Source: Opitutaceae bacterium
GTDB taxonomy: Bacteria; Verrucomicrobiota; Verrucomicrobiia; Opitutales; Opitutaceae
Length of the DNA stretch: 17,497 nucleotides
NCBI GenBank assembly: GCA_005786775.1
Contig: SYDD01000093.1
Location: 1 to 17,497, forward strand
Direction: 5' to 3'
Notes under the pieces: generated by a model
The model's database searches: none
The model's input: only the letters and a program-made list of their open reading frames with translations
Told to the model about the DNA's origin: nothing
Shown here: positions 15,120 to 17,497 of the stretch, in pieces
How the letters are laid out: every line of letters starts with the position of its first letter
How positions within the stretch are numbered: position 1 is the stretch's first letter
Position numbers and translations under genes: made by a program

Positions 15120-15883
15120 CGACCCGCTTCCGACTCGCCCTTCGGGTCGAAGATGTAACCGATCCCGTGAACGGTGCGGAACTGCTCGAGGCTCATTCCA
15201 TGGTCAGAGAAGAGATCGCGGATCTTGGCGACATATTGGTCGAGCGAGCGGCTCTTTACGTCCGCGTGCAAGCCCCACACCGCGTGGATCAGGGCCGGAC
15301 GGGGCACGACTTGGCCTGCGTTGCCGTTGAGGTGAGCGAGGATACCGAGCTCCTTACGGCCGATGGCCACGTTGACGCCATTGGGAAAGGAGACCTCGAG
15401 CCGCTGGGGTTGGACCCGGGCGCCGCAGAATTCGAAGGGTTCATCGCTCACCTTGACGTTCTTGGTGATGTTCAGGTCCGCCTTGACCTCCGCGCGGCGC
15501 AGTACGGCCCGGATGCGCGCCACCAGCTCGGCGTAGCTGAACGGCTTGGTGATGTAGTCATCTCCCCCCAGCTCTAGACCCCGCACCTTGCTCTCCTCCT
15601 CGACGTTACCCGTGAGGAATATGATCGGCACATTGATGTCGGCCGCCTTCAGCTGCTCCGCCAGCTCGAACCCAGTCTGGTCGGGCAGGTTGATGTCGAG
15701 CAGCGCGAGATTTGCGAAGTTCTTCTGCAGGAAACGCAGCGCGTGCTGCCCGCGGTGGCATACCTGCACGTTCATCTCCGCGCGCTCCAAGTGCATCGCG
15801 ACCAGCGCAGCCAACTCCGGCTGGTCCTCGACGACCAAGATGAGGGGCTTCGGTTGGGTTCGCGGAGCGGGGGTTTGGGACAT
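15116..15883 (-). CDS. OmpR/PhoB-family response regulator, orphan
   Basis: This 255-residue DNA-binding response regulator has an N-terminal receiver domain (about 13-125). The acidic pair is Glu19-Asp20, the phospho-acceptor is Asp63 in LLDINLPDQTG, the switch Thr is Thr91 in FLTGN and the conserved Lys is Lys113 in ITKPFSY. Residues about 150-250 form a winged-helix OmpR-type domain with IGRKELGILAHL, SRSLDQYVAKIRDLF and GIGYIFDP. It would be phosphorylated by a histidine kinase and bind promoters, but no kinase gene is adjacent, so partner and regulon are unknown. The ATG at 15883 starts MSQTPAPRTQPKPLILVVED; the frame extends far upstream without family resemblance. It is divergent from hisG with 129 bp between the starts. 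Confidence 0.92.
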   Translation of the reverse strand: MSQTPAPRTQPKPLILVVEDQPELAALVAMHLERAEMNVQVCHRGQHALRFLQKNFANLALLDINLPDQTGFELAEQLKAADINVPIIFLTGNVEEESKVRGLELGGDDYITKPFSYAELVARIRAVLRRAEVKADLNITKNVKVSDEPFEFCGARVQPQRLEVSFPNGVNVAIGRKELGILAHLNGNAGQVVPRPALIHAVWGLHADVKSRSLDQYVAKIRDLFSDHGMSLEQFRTVHGIGYIFDPKGESEAGR

Positions 15884-16012
15884 GGGGCGTCGCGGTGGCG
15901 GAGAATGACGCTCTAGCCCGCGCCGTGTCAACTGCCTCCCCTCCCGGGGCTTCCGCGGTCGCGGGCGGGAAATTTGCTTGAAGGCCCCGGGGCCGGGGTG
16001 TGCCTTCGCGGG

Positions 16013-16897
16013 GTGTCCGATCGCGTACCTCTGTTGATGCTCGGGCTCCCTAAGGGCAGCCTGGAGGAGTCCACCAAGACCCTGTTCGCCAAGGCGGGCT
16101 GGAAGATCACGACCAGCAGCCGCAGCTACCGGCCGTCGATTGACGATCCGGAGCTCGATGGGCGTTTCGTCCGTGCGCAGGAGGTCAGCCGCTACGTCGA
16201 GCACGGCTTCTTCGATTGCGGCCTCACCGGGCACGACTGGGTCCAGGAGAACGGCTCCGATGTGGTCGAGGTCTGTGACTTGGTCTACAGCCGCGCCTCC
16301 ACGTTGAAGTCTCGCTGGGTCCTGTGTGTCCCAGAATCCTCGCCAGTCCGTTCCGCCGCCGATTTGGCGGGCAAGCGGGTGGCTACTGAGCTGATCAACA
16401 CCACCCGCCGTTACTTCGAGTCCCGCGGCGTGAAGGTGGAGCTGGAATTCTCGTGGGGTGCAACCGAAGTAAAGGTGCCGGATCTGGTGGACGCGATTGT
16501 GGATATCACCGAGACGGGCAGCTCGCTCCGGGCGGCCAAACTCCGGATCGTCGATACGTTGCTGGAGACCAACACCAAGCTCATCGCCAATAAGGCGAGC
16601 TGGGCACACCCCGCTAAGCGCAAGAAGATCGAGACGATCGCGCTGTTGCTGCGGGGTGCGCTGGAAGCGGGCTCGAAGGTCGGGCTGAAAATGAATCTTC
16701 CCCGGGCGGCCCTAGAGCGGGTTTCGGCCCAGCTGCCGGCGCTGCGTAACCCGACGATCTCCCAGCTGAGCGCCCCAGATTGGATCGCATTAGAGACGAT
16801 TATCGACGAGAGCGTGGTTCGCGAAATCATCCCGCAGCTTAAGGCGCTGGGCGCCGAAGGCATCGTGGAGTACCCGCTCAACAAGGTCGTCTACTGA
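16013..16897 (+). CDS. hisG: ATP phosphoribosyltransferase, long form
   Basis: HisG catalyses the first step of histidine synthesis, joining ATP and PRPP to give phosphoribosyl-ATP. Its 294 residues match the long form, with an intrinsic regulatory C-terminal domain and no need for HisZ. Motifs are GLPKGSL (11-17), GLTGHDW (70-76) and the PRPP-binding DAIVDITETGSSL (160-172). The C-terminal feedback domain spans about 215-294 and ends AEGIVEYPLNKVVY. The family normally shows allosteric inhibition by histidine at this domain. The GTG at 16013 (MSDRVPLLMLGLPKG) is chosen over the ATG at 16037, which would leave only two residues before GLPKG. The evidence for that choice is modest. No other his gene is in view. 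The gene is followed after 3 bp by the N-carbamoylputrescine amidase gene. Confidence 0.94.
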   Translation: MSDRVPLLMLGLPKGSLEESTKTLFAKAGWKITTSSRSYRPSIDDPELDGRFVRAQEVSRYVEHGFFDCGLTGHDWVQENGSDVVEVCDLVYSRASTLKSRWVLCVPESSPVRSAADLAGKRVATELINTTRRYFESRGVKVELEFSWGATEVKVPDLVDAIVDITETGSSLRAAKLRIVDTLLETNTKLIANKASWAHPAKRKKIETIALLLRGALEAGSKVGLKMNLPRAALERVSAQLPALRNPTISQLSAPDWIALETIIDESVVREIIPQLKALGAEGIVEYPLNKVVY

Positions 16898-16900
16898 GCC

Positions 16901-17497
16901 ATGGCTAAGGTCACCCTCGGACTCCTCCAGCACGCATGTGGCGCCTCGCCGGCCGCGAACCTGCGTCGCACCCTTGCGCTCGCGGAGAAGGCGGCCCGCC
17001 GGGGCGCCAACATCATCTGTACGCAGGAGCTGTTTCGTTCGCAGTACTTCTGTCAGGCCGAGAAGCACGAGTACTTCCGCCTCGCGGAACCGATCCCCGG
17101 GCCCAGCTCCCGCGCCTTCCAGGCCCTCGCCCGTAAGTATGGGGTCGTGGTCATCGCCTCGCTCTTCGAGCGCCGGGCCGCGGGGCTTTACCACAATACC
17201 GCGGTGATCTTCGATGCCGACGGCCGCATGGTCGGGCGCTACCGGAAGATGCACATTCCGGACGACCCGCTCTACTACGAGAAGTTCTACTTTACTCCCG
17301 GCGACACCGGCTTCCGCGCTTGGGACACCCGGTTCGGCCGCATCGGTGTGCTCATTTGCTGGGACCAGTGGTACCCCGAGGGCGCCCGCCTCACGGCGCT
17401 CCAAGGTGCCGAAATCCTCTTCTACCCGACGGCGATTGGCTGGCACCCGGCGGAAAAGGCCGAGCACGGCGCCCGCCAGCACGGCGCATGGGAAACC
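16901..17497 (+). CDS. aguB: N-carbamoylputrescine amidase, C-terminus cut by window edge
   Basis: The first 199 residues of a nitrilase-superfamily amidase run off the window. Family enzymes hydrolyse N-carbamoylputrescine to putrescine, CO2 and ammonia, the last step of the agmatine deiminase route of polyamine synthesis. The catalytic triad is complete: Glu43 in CTQELF, Lys116 in RYRKMHIP and Cys153 in LICWDQWYPE. The segments PDDPLYYEKFYFTPGD (120-135) and YPTAIGWHP (175-183) are typical of this subgroup rather than of generic nitrilases. The ATG lies 3 bp after the hisG stop, so the two genes are probably co-transcribed. An agmatine deiminase gene (aguA) might follow outside the window, but that cannot be seen. 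Confidence 0.92.
   Translation, partial: MAKVTLGLLQHACGASPAANLRRTLALAEKAARRGANIICTQELFRSQYFCQAEKHEYFRLAEPIPGPSSRAFQALARKYGVVVIASLFERRAAGLYHNTAVIFDADGRMVGRYRKMHIPDDPLYYEKFYFTPGDTGFRAWDTRFGRIGVLICWDQWYPEGARLTALQGAEILFYPTAIGWHPAEKAEHGARQHGAWET

Noticed and set aside
15983..15994. 12-bp palindrome GGCCCCGGGGCC before hisG
   Set aside because: It consists only of G and C in a GC-rich leader and has no loop or T-run. It is not called as an attenuator or operator on its own.
1..17497. Defence island, CRISPR array, insertion sequence or prophage
   Set aside because: No spaced direct repeats, transposase, integrase, attachment repeats or known defence domains were seen. The exonuclease fits replication or repair better than defence, and codon style looks uniform across the window.

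Overview
The window is very G+C-rich and densely packed with genes. It looks like ordinary chromosomal DNA of a Gram-negative bacterium. There is a lipoprotein, Sec- and Tat-type signal peptides, System II cytochrome c maturation and large secreted Ig/FG-GAP proteins. HisG is the long form, and N-carbamoylputrescine amidase follows it directly. Together these point to Verrucomicrobiota, possibly an Opitutaceae-like lineage. That placement is inference from gene content and protein style, not from a marker gene. I see no rRNA, tRNA, CRISPR array, insertion sequence or phage gene, and no intergenic gap reaches 300 bases.

Layout. (1) Positions 1-969, minus: the N-terminal 323 residues of an aldolase-like TIM-barrel protein, cut by the window edge. 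(2) 1071-1436, plus: a CrcB-type fluoride channel. (3) 1444-5107, minus: a three-gene operon with ATGA overlaps, encoding an uncharacterised lipoprotein, ResB and CcsA, for assembly of c-type cytochromes outside the inner membrane. (4) 5231-8274, plus: a compact pyroglutamate operon. It holds a fused PxpB-PxpC, PxpA and pyroglutamyl peptidase I. The peptidase would release 5-oxoproline from peptide N-termini, and PxpABC would convert it to glutamate using ATP. (5) 8296-10518, minus: a secreted protein with five Ig-like domains and five FG-GAP/VCBS repeats, both in strikingly exact periods. (6) 10772-14082, minus: a secreted propeller-like protein followed 8 bp later by a Tat-signal aldo/keto reductase. 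(7) 14170-15108, plus: a stand-alone 5'-3' exonuclease with a C-terminal tail resembling a sliding-clamp-binding peptide. (8) 15116-15883, minus: an OmpR/PhoB-type response regulator with no kinase beside it. (9) 16013-17497, plus: long-form hisG followed after 3 bp by the first 199 codons of an N-carbamoylputrescine amidase.

The most unusual structural signals are at gene ends. Two separate convergent pairs (crcB/ccsA and exonuclease/response regulator) each have their stop codons exactly 7 bp apart. In both, the stops are embedded in the same hairpin frame CTGAA-N5-TTCAG. A third convergent junction carries a perfect 13-bp hairpin inside the end of the pyroglutamyl peptidase gene. None is followed by a T-run. 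I found no clearly new defence or mobile system. The best candidates for new biology are the lipoprotein tied to ResB/CcsA, the clamp-tail exonuclease, the strictly periodic secreted protein, and the stop-codon hairpins.
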